A stretch of 9,321 nucleotides of DNA from Candidatus Nitrosopumilus sp. (GTDB lineage: Archaea > Thermoproteota > Nitrososphaeria > Nitrososphaerales > Nitrosopumilaceae), in the NCBI GenBank assembly GCA_018674605.1, contig JABGZU010000008.1, positions 1 through 9,321 of the forward strand. Direction: 5' to 3'. A program made the position numbers and the translations under genes. The notes under the pieces were generated by a model. The model had not been told where the DNA came from. It made no database searches and saw only the letters and a program-made list of their open reading frames with translations. Of the stretch, positions 1 to 5,781 are shown in pieces. Each line of letters starts with the position of its first letter. Positions within the stretch are counted from its first letter, which is position 1.

Positions 1-595
1 TAAATCATTGTTTATTTTAGATGAGATTGTTACAGGTTTTAGATTTAGATACGGATGTTTGTATCCAACAATGAAATTAGATCCAGATATTGTAACCTTA
101 GGAAAAATAGCAGGTGGAGGAATGGCAATTGGAATTATGTGCGGTAAAAAAGAAGTTATGGAATATGCAGATACAACAGATAAGAAAAAATCAGAGCGTT
201 CATACATTGGAGGAGGTACATTTTCAGCAAATCCAACGTCAATGACGTCAGGATACGCAACTCTAAATTATTTAAAAACAAGAAAATCAACATATTCAAA
301 AATTAATTCATTGGGAGAATATGCAAGAAAAGAACTTGAAAAAGTGTTTGAAGGTAAAGTCATAGTAACAGGTAAAGGATCATTATTTATGACACATTTT
401 ATAAAAAATGGAATTACAGAAATAACAAATTCAACAGATGTTGCAAAATGTGATTCAGAGATGTTACAAAAATATCATTTTAAAATGATTTCTAAAGACG
501 GAATATTTTTCTTACCAGGAAAACTAGGTGCAATATCAATTACACATTCTAAAGAAGACATTAAAAAATTGACATCAGCATCAGCAGAAATTTAA
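1..595 (+). CDS. Class-III aminotransferase, HemL-like (glutamate-1-semialdehyde aminomutase family), 5' end cut off by window
   Basis: The reading frame is open from base 2 to the stop at 593-595, giving 197 visible residues, so this is the C-terminal part of a fold-type I PLP enzyme. Numbering from the first visible codon, D7-E8 followed by TGFR is the Asp that holds the PLP pyridine nitrogen. K35 in TLGKIAGGG is the Schiff-base lysine. A GGGTFSANP segment near residues 75-83 matches the phosphate-binding part of the glutamate-1-semialdehyde 2,1-aminomutase family. The end (FFLPGKLGAISITHSKED) resembles the HemL tail, but without its usual acidic/Ala signature. Whether this is the tetrapyrrole enzyme or a HemL-like paralogue with another amino-ketone substrate cannot be decided without the N-terminal half. 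It converges with the next gene, with only 9 bases between the two stops. Confidence 0.85.
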   Translation, partial: KSLFILDEIVTGFRFRYGCLYPTMKLDPDIVTLGKIAGGGMAIGIMCGKKEVMEYADTTDKKKSERSYIGGGTFSANPTSMTSGYATLNYLKTRKSTYSKINSLGEYARKELEKVFEGKVIVTGKGSLFMTHFIKNGITEITNSTDVAKCDSEMLQKYHFKMISKDGIFFLPGKLGAISITHSKEDIKKLTSASAEI

Positions 596-604
596 ATATT
601 AAAA

Positions 605-961
605 TTATTTAGGAAATTTATTTTTCCATGAAGTTAATTGGTTAAAAATATCTAAAAAAGTATCAGATTTGAAAGTAATGTGAACATGAGCAAAAACGTG
701 TTCAAACTGAGCTTCAAAAATTATTGTGCATTCTTTTTTAAAAAAAGGTACAGAGATCCCAATTTTTTGAAGAGAAGTAAATTGAAAATTTTCAATATGA
801 ATATCATTAGAGCCAAAAATTATTTCTTTTTTTTGAGAATTTTTATTAATTGAAATATTTAATTTTTGTTGTAAAGATTCAGACCATGTTGGAGAATCTT
901 TAGGCCAATGGTGAACATGGACTTTATCAGCAAAATAACATATTTTAGATTTTGACAACAA
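605..961 (-). CDS. Conserved-looking hypothetical protein, TTG start
   Basis: I do not recognise this 118-residue protein. It has no transmembrane segment or signal peptide, and shows alternating beta-type strands and many aromatic and His residues. HVHHW lies near the N-terminus, and a second His-rich stretch (FEHVFAHVHITF) lies near residues 86-97. It has no internal Met, and an in-frame TGA sits directly before the first codon, so initiation must use one of two adjacent TTG codons (959-961 or 956-958). The upstream sequence read on the minus strand has an A/T-rich CCTTAATTTGA about 26 bases before the TTG, a weak box A fitting a leaderless mRNA. Evidence that it is real is the full-length frame filling the space between two genes and a soluble amino-acid composition. 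Its function is unknown. Confidence 0.62.
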   Translation of the reverse strand: MLSKSKICYFADKVHVHHWPKDSPTWSESLQQKLNISINKNSQKKEIIFGSNDIHIENFQFTSLQKIGISVPFFKKECTIIFEAQFEHVFAHVHITFKSDTFLDIFNQLTSWKNKFPK

Positions 962-1015
962 TCAAAAGAAAAACTAAATCAAATTAAGGTTATCTCCAGA
1001 TAAATTATTTAGATT

Positions 1016-1024
1016 TTTATAAAA
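1016..1024 (+). promoter_or_regulatory. Archaeal TATA box (box A) before the 39-residue gene
   Basis: The sequence TTTATAAAA is centred 23 bases before the ATG at 1043, where box A should lie if transcription starts at or next to the start codon. It is one of the best matches to the archaeal box A in the window. It probably also serves the TPR gene downstream, since the 37-base gap between the two genes has no well-placed box A. Confidence 0.55.
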
Positions 1025-1042
1025 TAACGATCATTAGTTATC

Positions 1043-1162
1043 ATGGAAAAGAAAAAGGATGTAAAAGAAGCATATGCAACAAAAGATCCAACAAACACAT
1101 CAGCAGAAAAACAAGAAGAAATGGCAAAAGAAGCAATTAAAAAATTCAAGTCATTAAGTTAG
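1043..1162 (+). CDS. 39-residue highly charged mini-protein
   Basis: A short frame opens with ATG and ends with TAG at 1160-1162, encoding 39 residues. The protein is rich in Lys and Glu, starts MEKKKDVKEAY and ends in a predicted amphipathic helix (EEMAKEAIKKFKSLS). It has no Cys, signal peptide or membrane segment. Support comes from a strong box A at the right distance, codon use like the neighbours (A-ending codons throughout), and position 37 bases ahead of the TPR gene in the same direction. I recognise no family. It could be a small helical partner protein or a nucleic-acid-associated peptide; the sequence does not say which. Confidence 0.55.
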   Translation: MEKKKDVKEAYATKDPTNTSAEKQEEMAKEAIKKFKSLS

Positions 1163-1199
1163 ACCAAACTTTCATTAGCAATAGAATTTTCTTAAAAAT

Positions 1200-2021
1200 A
1201 TGGGATTGTTTGGTTCAAAAGAAAATCCAGAAGATATCAGATACAATGCAATGTCAATGATGGAAAGAAATCAACCAAAAGCTGCAATATCATTATTTAA
1301 TAAAATTCTAAAACAAAATTCATCAGACGTAGAAGCATTATTGAATAAAGGATTAGCATTAAATCAAATTAAAAAGTACAGTGATGCAATTACTTGTTTT
1401 GATAAGTTATTGGAAATAAATCCAAAAGATGCCCAAGCATTAAACAATAGAGGTATTTCGATGGCAGAAAATGGAAATATTCAAGATGCATCAGAGTGTT
1501 ATGATAAAGCAATAGAAGCAGATCCAAAATATGCAGCATCATATTTTAACAAAGGAGTGTTGTTAGACAAACTTCAAGAGCATGAAGAGGCACTAGTTGC
1601 ATTAGAAAAAGCAATTTCAGCAGATTCAAGAAAACCAAATGCAATGGTCTACAAAGGAATTGTTTTAGGTAAAATGAAGAGACATGAAGAGGCACTAAAC
1701 TGTTTTCAAAACATATGTAAGAAATATCCCAGTAATCAAGATGCATTTTTTCAAAAAGGAGTGCAACTTGCAGAATTAGGAAAACATGAAAAGGCACTCG
1801 ACATATTTGATGAAATTTTAAAAAAACATAAAGATAATGTTAATGTGGTTTATGCAAAATCTAGAAGTAAAGCTGCAATGGAAAAATATCCAGAGGCATT
1901 GGAGTTATTAAAACAAGCAATTTCAAAAAATCCAAAAATAATCCGCATATGGGCAAAAGAAGAACCAATTTTTACAAAATTACACAGTAATGATCAATTT
2001 AGAAAACTAGTAAAACTATAA
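1200..2021 (+). CDS. Tetratricopeptide-repeat (TPR) protein
   Basis: The 273-residue protein is almost entirely TPR. Successive 34-residue repeats begin near residues 11, 43, 77, 111, 146, 180 and 214, with the usual small/aromatic pattern (for example ALNNRGISMAENGNIQDA, and AASYFNKGVLL). Repeat ends carry the NP or DP turn (INPKD, ADPKY, KNPK). It is a helical scaffold for protein-protein contacts and probably cytoplasmic, since no signal peptide or membrane segment is seen. The partner cannot be named from sequence. The N-terminus MGLFGSK resembles the starts of two other proteins in this window. The last 25 residues (IWAKEEPIFTKLHSNDQFRKLV) look like the C-terminal cap seen in TPR_16-type proteins. 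The 3' end overlaps the convergent gene by 6 bases. Confidence 0.9.
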   Translation: MGLFGSKENPEDIRYNAMSMMERNQPKAAISLFNKILKQNSSDVEALLNKGLALNQIKKYSDAITCFDKLLEINPKDAQALNNRGISMAENGNIQDASECYDKAIEADPKYAASYFNKGVLLDKLQEHEEALVALEKAISADSRKPNAMVYKGIVLGKMKRHEEALNCFQNICKKYPSNQDAFFQKGVQLAELGKHEKALDIFDEILKKHKDNVNVVYAKSRSKAAMEKYPEALELLKQAISKNPKIIRIWAKEEPIFTKLHSNDQFRKLVKL

Positions 2022-2744
2022 AATTTTTTTACGTACAGCATCTATTCGAATTATTCCAATTTTCTTTTTTGGCCCAATCAACCTTGCCTCAAAGATTGGA
2101 ATGTATATCTCTTCAATTTCACGAAGGACAAATTCTTCATCGAGTTTTCGCACATCATCTTCTAATGGTTTTTTTAAAAAAGATTGAAGTTTTTCCATAG
2201 CAATGTCATAAGTGAGTTCAGATTTTTTAACATTTGAAGAATTTTTTTCCAATAACCTATTAGGATAATTTTCAATTGTTTTAGAATTTAATTTAAAAGG
2301 AAATTCAATATTTCGCCCATGATGATCAAATGTCAATTTATCCTCATTTTCAACAAACACATGTTCTTCTAATTTTATATCGACTTTATTTTTGCCACGT
2401 TTACCAACAATTGCTTTTTTAAAATTAGATTTAGTTCGTACTGGAAAAACACCATCGCTAAATATAACTTCAGAAACATTAGAATCTACAGAAATAGAAT
2501 GTGTTGCTTTTCTAAAATAATTTGCAATATATTTTCCAGATATCACTAAAATACATTCATAGTATAATTTCAAAGAATGTATATGAATATCACTTTTTTT
2601 TGGACGTGAAAGTAATGATTTGAATAAACTTGTTTTTTTATTTTCAATTATTTCTAAAACTTCATTTTCATCAATATTTTTTCTTAGAACTATTGTTTTT
2701 TTATCATGATTTTTTTTCAAAGATATACAAAATATGTAAGACAA
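2016..2744 (-). CDS. Hypothetical protein, 242 residues, possible TTG start
   Basis: I do not recognise this family. The frame is 242 codons from a TTG at 2742-2744. A second TTG at residue 9 is an alternative, and the next in-frame Met is only near residue 183, so a non-ATG start is almost certain. The protein is soluble, Lys-rich and without Cys pairs, signal peptide or membrane segment. Residues 1-110 look alpha/beta. Residues 111-150 are charged beta strands with DHHGR at 140-144. Residues 175-242 hold a helical stretch and then EIYIPIFEARLIG, two strands and a charged end. The pattern Y-x-P-x-[FY]-E-A followed by basic strands resembles secreted or membrane-associated beta domains loosely, but not enough for a call. 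It converges on the TPR gene and is divergent from the cupin pair. Confidence 0.72.
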   Translation of the reverse strand: MSYIFCISLKKNHDKKTIVLRKNIDENEVLEIIENKKTSLFKSLLSRPKKSDIHIHSLKLYYECILVISGKYIANYFRKATHSISVDSNVSEVIFSDGVFPVRTKSNFKKAIVGKRGKNKVDIKLEEHVFVENEDKLTFDHHGRNIEFPFKLNSKTIENYPNRLLEKNSSNVKKSELTYDIAMEKLQSFLKKPLEDDVRKLDEEFVLREIEEIYIPIFEARLIGPKKKIGIIRIDAVRKKIL

Positions 2745-2863
2745 TGTAATAAACCAATTTGGATTAAAATTAGAAAAGTTTTAAAAAAAATTAAGAGATT
2801 AGGAGAGATTAAGGCATAAAAATTCAAAACAAAGAAAAAGAAGGTAATTTTATAAAAAAATGC

Positions 2864-3319
2864 ATGCAAAAATCAAACATTAAAGGTTCTACAGATAAAA
2901 GAAAAGTGAATCCAGAATGGTTTACAAATAAAACATGGATGAAAGTACTTTCAGAAAAAATAAAATCAAAAGATCAAGATATCTATCATGTTCACTTTGA
3001 AAATGGTTCTAAAACTAAACTTCATTTTCACAATGGCAATCAAGTTTTAATTGGAATTAAAGGTAAAGGAAGATTAGAAATTTTTAAAAGATATGGTTCA
3101 AACAAAAAAGAATTTAAAATTAAAAGTATCGAAAAAATTAATCTCAATGAGGGGGACATAGTACACATTCCAGCAAAAACACTACATACTCACGGATCTA
3201 TAGATAAGAAAAAAGAATTTTCACATATTGCAATAAACATATTGCCTAAAAAAAATTCAACATACAAAACAACATGGTATGAATCAGATTTTAAAAATAA
3301 AGTTTCAAAAATCATTTAG
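2864..3319 (+). CDS. Single-domain cupin protein (cupin A of a tandem pair)
   Basis: The 151-residue protein has a cupin beta-barrel core at about residues 38-130. Motif 1 reads G48-x5-H54-x-H56-x3-Q60-x6-G, matching the family pattern GX5HXHX3-4EX6G except that Gln replaces the metal-binding Glu. Motif 2 reads G97-x5-P103-x4-H108, with a second His at 110. Three His ligands are therefore in place and a divalent metal is plausible. The family includes dioxygenases, isomerases and sugar or ligand binders, so the substrate is unknown. The ATG at 2864 is preferred: another ATG four bases upstream is out of frame and closes at once. It is the first gene of a two-gene unit, five bases ahead of a second cupin. 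No Shine-Dalgarno sequence is well placed. Confidence 0.8.
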   Translation: MQKSNIKGSTDKRKVNPEWFTNKTWMKVLSEKIKSKDQDIYHVHFENGSKTKLHFHNGNQVLIGIKGKGRLEIFKRYGSNKKEFKIKSIEKINLNEGDIVHIPAKTLHTHGSIDKKKEFSHIAINILPKKNSTYKTTWYESDFKNKVSKII

Positions 3320-3324
3320 ATGAA

Positions 3325-3687
3325 ATGTCATTAAAACAAAATTCTAAAATTAATTTTGTTAAAGGGAATGAAGGAACTAAAATAAAACAATATTTTCATC
3401 CACAAAATACACTAAATGAAATCAAGTATAGTTTAGCACAATTTACACTAGATATTGGTAAAAAAACTAAACTTCATAAAATTAAATCATCAGAAATATA
3501 TTATATTTTAGAAGGAAAAGGAAAATTAACGATAGATGAAAAAGTATTTTTTTTAGAAAAAGATGATTCAATACATGTTTCACCAAATTCAACTCAATTT
3601 ATTGAAAATATTGGATCAATAGAATTACGTTTTTTGTGTATTGTAGAACCAGCATGGAAAATAGAAGATGAAAATATTTTAGAATAA
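3325..3687 (+). CDS. Single-domain cupin with degenerate metal site (cupin B of a tandem pair)
   Basis: The 120-residue protein is a cupin_2-type barrel spanning about residues 30-112. Motif 1 aligns as G45-x5-H51-x-I53-x3-E57-x6-G64, so the second His is Ile. Motif 2 aligns as D80 through S86-P87 to Q91, so the His of that motif is Gln. Only H51 and E57 of the four usual ligands remain, and the protein may bind no catalytic metal. This contrasts with cupin A just upstream, which keeps three His. The start is the ATG five bases after the cupin A stop; another ATG at 3320 is out of frame. The tight spacing implies co-transcription and perhaps a mixed cupin dimer, which is my inference. The product could be a small-molecule-binding or structural cupin rather than an enzyme. 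Confidence 0.8.
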   Translation: MSLKQNSKINFVKGNEGTKIKQYFHPQNTLNEIKYSLAQFTLDIGKKTKLHKIKSSEIYYILEGKGKLTIDEKVFFLEKDDSIHVSPNSTQFIENIGSIELRFLCIVEPAWKIEDENILE

Positions 3688-3710
3688 ATTACTAAATAAA
3701 ATAATAATTA

Positions 3711-3717
3711 TTTTTAA
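3711..3717 (+). promoter_or_regulatory. Possible box A before the DnaJ-ferredoxin gene
   Basis: TTTTTAA, within TTATTTTTAAC, is centred 26 bases before the ATG at 3740, the position expected for leaderless transcription. The 52-base gap between the cupin pair and this gene leaves room for its own promoter. The surrounding DNA is so A/T-rich that a chance match is possible. Confidence 0.35.
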
Positions 3718-3739
3718 CATATGATACATTAGAATTACT

Positions 3740-4408
3740 ATGAACAAACAAGAAGCATTGATGATACTTCATGTTAATCAAAATTCATCACCAGAGGAAA
3801 TCAAGTCATCATATAGAAAAATGGCATTAGAACTACATCCAGATAAAAATATAGAAAAAAAAGATGATGGGGAATTTAAAAAAATCACAGAAGCATATAA
3901 TTTTCTAAAAAAGAACAAAAACAATAATGCAACATACGAAAAAATAAAAAAAAATACAAACAATGCAAGAATTAGACCAAAGCCTCAATGGGGAGCACCA
4001 AATGACGGAGGAATTCCAGAACAAGATTGGAGTAAATATACTCGTGAATTTGAAGAAGGAGACCCAACATTTTGGAAACAATATGAAAAAAAATTTTGGG
4101 AAGATTATAATGCACGAATAAGATCAGATGGAAAAAATGGAGAATATGAAAAAGCACAGGAACCTAGAGAACAACCAGATCTTTTTGTAAATGTAGATAA
4201 ATCATTGTGTATTGGTTGTTGTAGTTGTGAAATAATTGCACCAGGAGTTTTTGAAATAAATAAAAAAAGTAAAACAAATCCAAAATCAACAGTAATTAAT
4301 CAAAAAGGGGAAGGAGTGAATAAAATAATGAATGCAGCAGAAACATGTCCAACAAAAGCAATTAGCGTAAATAATTCAAAGACAAAAGAAAAATTATATC
4401 CGTATTAA
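3740..4408 (+). CDS. DnaJ-ferredoxin fusion protein (J domain + [4Fe-4S] ferredoxin)
   Basis: The 222-residue protein has two domains. Residues 1-60 are a J domain with the essential HPD tripeptide at H33-P34-D35, preceded by the usual helix II (EEIKSSYRKMALELHPD), so it should stimulate DnaK ATPase. Residues 61-145 are a polar linker rich in Trp, Tyr and acidic residues (PQWGAPNDG, DPTFWKQYEKKFWEDY). Residues 147-212 are a single-cluster ferredoxin with C157-x2-C160-x2-C163 and C203-Pro as [4Fe-4S] ligands; C161 is an extra Cys inside the motif. No G/F-rich or DnaJ zinc-finger region is present. The same architecture is known in Thaumarchaeota and in chloroplasts of green plants, and a 2012 phylogenetic study (Petitjean and colleagues, cited from memory) proposed transfer from plants to Thaumarchaeota. 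It is a cytoplasmic co-chaperone with a redox or Fe-S link of unknown purpose. Confidence 0.92.
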   Translation: MNKQEALMILHVNQNSSPEEIKSSYRKMALELHPDKNIEKKDDGEFKKITEAYNFLKKNKNNNATYEKIKKNTNNARIRPKPQWGAPNDGGIPEQDWSKYTREFEEGDPTFWKQYEKKFWEDYNARIRSDGKNGEYEKAQEPREQPDLFVNVDKSLCIGCCSCEIIAPGVFEINKKSKTNPKSTVINQKGEGVNKIMNAAETCPTKAISVNNSKTKEKLYPY

Positions 4409-4812
4409 AATTTCAAATGATCATAATATTTTTCAATTTCAAATTCAGATAACGATGATGAGGAATCAAACATACTATGAATAGGGCCTGCAGAATCAGA
4501 ATTAGAACGAGGGACTAAATGTACATGAACATGAGGAATTTCCTGACCAGCATCTTTACCATTATGTATTGCAACCAAAGTAGAACCAGTAATAGAATCT
4601 ATTTTGGAAATCATTGTATGAACTAGAGAAAATACATCAATATTTTCATCAGAACTCATGTCTTGAATTTTTTCATGATGATTTTTAGGTATTATCAACA
4701 CATGACCTTTTGCAAGAGGGAATGCATCCATAAAACATATTGAATGTGATGTTTCTTTAAGAATCTTAGCAGAAATATCTCCATGAATAATTTTACAAAA
4801 AATACAATTCAT
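4405..4812 (-). CDS. HIT-family (Hint-like) nucleotide phosphoramidase/hydrolase
   Basis: The 135-residue protein has the full HIT domain of usual length. The signature H94-V-H96-V-H98-L-V carries the catalytic middle His (H96 in this numbering). Residues C3 and C6 with H45 and H94 form the zinc site of the Cys-containing Hint branch. Family members hydrolyse nucleoside phosphoramidates or adenylylated products in the cytoplasm; the true substrate is unknown. I chose the ATG at 4810-4812 because it gives the common MNCIFCKI start. A TTG three codons upstream is possible but adds nothing recognisable. It is 38 bases downstream of the membrane-protein gene and probably the last gene of that operon. 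Its stop overlaps the end of the DnaJ-ferredoxin gene by 4 bases. Confidence 0.9.
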   Translation of the reverse strand: MNCIFCKIIHGDISAKILKETSHSICFMDAFPLAKGHVLIIPKNHHEKIQDMSSDENIDVFSLVHTMISKIDSITGSTLVAIHNGKDAGQEIPHVHVHLVPRSNSDSAGPIHSMFDSSSSLSEFEIEKYYDHLKF

Positions 4813-4850
4813 AACTATCAATTAATTTTTTTAAAATATCAAAGTATCTA

Positions 4851-5129
4851 TCAAGGGGTAACAACAGTAGCCCAGGCCAATCCCTCTCCAAATTTAATAG
4901 TTACAGAGTCTCCAGGTTCAAATACACAGTTTTCAATTGTTTTAGGAATAGAATCAATAGTTTCCACAAAACAAGTACCATTATCATTATTCAATATCAC
5001 GACATCTTCAAAAACATCTTCACGAATCAAATGCCAAAATGGGAAAACCATTGTAGATAAAACAATACCAGCAACCAAAAATGCACCTCCAAAAACTAAT
5101 CCTTGTTGTTGACTAGAACTTAATTGCAT
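4851..5129 (-). CDS. Small membrane protein, one TM segment with a Cys-containing outer domain
   Basis: The 92-residue protein opens with a short polar leader (MQLSSSQQQ), then one hydrophobic segment at residues 10-32 (GLVFGGAFLVAGIVLSTMVF), then a beta-rich domain of about 60 residues that ends GLAWATVV. C53 and C68 could form a disulfide if that domain lies outside the cell. I chose the ATG at 5127-5129 because it follows the upstream stop by one base (TAA-A-ATG) and gives a compact protein. Two earlier in-frame ATGs (5145-5147 and 5154-5156) would add 6 or 9 residues and overlap the C2H2 gene by 17 or 26 bases. The sequence resembles no family I can name. It sits in the middle of a probable three-gene operon. 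Confidence 0.72.
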   Translation of the reverse strand: MQLSSSQQQGLVFGGAFLVAGIVLSTMVFPFWHLIREDVFEDVVILNNDNGTCFVETIDSIPKTIENCVFEPGDSVTIKFGEGLAWATVVTP

Positions 5130-5130
5130 T

Positions 5131-5298
5131 TTACCAAGTGCCGCCATCTCCAGCATTAGGATCTAATTTTTTTGCAGGTATATTACCATGGGCTTTTTTC
5201 ATATGTCTTTTTAATCTCTCAGGATCATGTAATTCAGTTCCACATGTATCACATTTTGTTTTGTTATCATCATCCTTGTTACGTTTGAACAAACCCAT
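5131..5298 (-). CDS. One-finger C2H2 zinc-finger mini-protein, 55 residues
   Basis: The frame runs from the ATG at 5296-5298 to the TAA at 5131-5133. It opens MGLFKRNKDDD and then has one classical C2H2 finger: C16-x2-C19-x12-H32-x4-H37, with the Leu of the hydrophobic core in place (L29) but no aromatic residue at the usual position. The tail (residues 38-55) is short and ends GGTW. A single finger usually binds DNA weakly, so it may dimerise or contact protein instead; this is inference. A TATA-like element lies about 26 bases upstream, fitting a leaderless transcript that would lead the operon with the membrane protein and the HIT protein. The 483 bases before it hold the AAACCA array. Confidence 0.8.
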   Translation of the reverse strand: MGLFKRNKDDDNKTKCDTCGTELHDPERLKRHMKKAHGNIPAKKLDPNAGDGGTW

Positions 5299-5321
5299 TG
5301 TTATCTAAAATTTTGAAATAC

Positions 5322-5328
5322 ATATAAT
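5322..5328 (-). promoter_or_regulatory. Box A for the C2H2 - membrane protein - HIT operon
   Basis: Read on the minus strand, GATTATATG is centred about 26-27 bases before the ATG at 5298. This is the spacing expected for an archaeal TATA box driving a leaderless mRNA. No Shine-Dalgarno sequence precedes the ATG, which agrees with that reading. Confidence 0.5.
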
Positions 5329-5412
5329 CTATTTGTTAAAAATAAAAAACAATCGATACTAGCAATATGGAGAAGATAATTAGTTACTTTGTGATGAAAT
5401 GGTTCTTTTGAA

Positions 5413-5681
5413 AAACCAACGTAAACCACAAAACCAAATGCAAACCAAGTGGTTTTAGTGTAATTTGCATACAGGCACGATTCTAAAAGGTCCTTTTTTC
5501 ACCTAAAACCAACTGTAAACCACCTAAAACCAAATGGCGTAGACATATCAAAATGGAGTAATTTGTGCCTAGTTTGGTGTTAAATTGTGGTGTATCTCAT
5601 AAAACCAAAACCAAACCAAAACAGATGTACCTATTTTTACATTAAAAGGTAACAAACGGGGTTAAAACCAAAGTAAAACCA
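5413..5681 (+). repeat. Array of AAACCA motifs, many in helical phase
   Basis: The hexamer AAACCA occurs twelve times on the + strand, with first bases at 5413, 5423, 5431, 5442, 5506, 5517, 5527, 5602, 5608, 5613, 5665 and 5676, and once inverted as TGGTTT at 5450. It falls in four clusters. Spacing inside three of them is 10, 8, 11; 11, 10; and 11 bases, close to one turn of DNA; the third cluster has 6 and 5. Most copies extend to TAAAACCAA. The array fills most of the 483-base gap between the divergent C2H2 operon and dehydrogenase gene, which contains no credible ORF. It is probably a multi-site binding region or a structural element. It is not a CRISPR, since no repeat-spacer regularity exists. 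Confidence 0.75.
5500..5533 (+). repeat. Exact 13-base direct repeat at 21-base spacing inside the AAACCA array
   Basis: CACCTAAAACCAA occurs at 5500-5512 and again at 5521-5533. The offset is 21 bases, two helical turns. The stretch AAAACCAAC-GTAAACCAC-AAAACCAAATG at 5412-5440 matches 5505-5535 with only three inserted bases, so the whole block seems duplicated about 93 bases apart. Confidence 0.8.
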
Positions 5682-5751
5682 AAAAAGAATTTTAGAGCAT
5701 ATTTGATTATAGATTATAAAATTATAAAATTAGAATCAGTTTACCAATACA

Positions 5752-5757
5752 TTATAA
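5752..5757 (+). promoter_or_regulatory. Box A for the 3-hydroxyacyl-CoA dehydrogenase gene
   Basis: TTATAA lies 25-30 bases before the ATG at 5782, as expected for leaderless transcription. Further upstream, 5714-5730 is A/T-rich with a doubled ATTATAAAA. The last AAACCA motif ends about 70 bases before this box. Confidence 0.5.
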
Positions 5758-5781
5758 GGGATATTTTGTTTTTGTGAATTT

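Noticed and set aside
1546..1797. 83-residue hydrophobic minus frame
   Set aside because: It is antisense to the TPR repeats; Leu and Phe richness follows from reverse-complemented Lys and Glu codons.
2848..2857. TTTTATAAAA as promoter of the cupin pair
   Set aside because: It is a perfect box A look-alike, but only 7 bases before the ATG, so a transcript from it would start inside the gene; the next in-frame Met is 26 residues in and would cut into the fold. A weaker CATAAAAAT near 2815-2823 is a better guess.
4783..5112. 109-residue + frame rich in Thr and Ser
   Set aside because: It is the antisense of the membrane-protein gene and the start of the HIT gene; composition and lack of motifs mark it as a shadow.
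5601..5618. Telomere-like or G-quadruplex sequence on the minus strand (TTTTGGTTTGGTTTTGG)
   Set aside because: Only three GG runs stand close together; a fourth is 10 or more bases away, so a stable quadruplex is unlikely.
5413..5681. CRISPR array
   Set aside because: The repeated unit is only 6-13 bases, spacing varies from 5 to 75 bases, and there are no unique spacers of regular length or cas genes.
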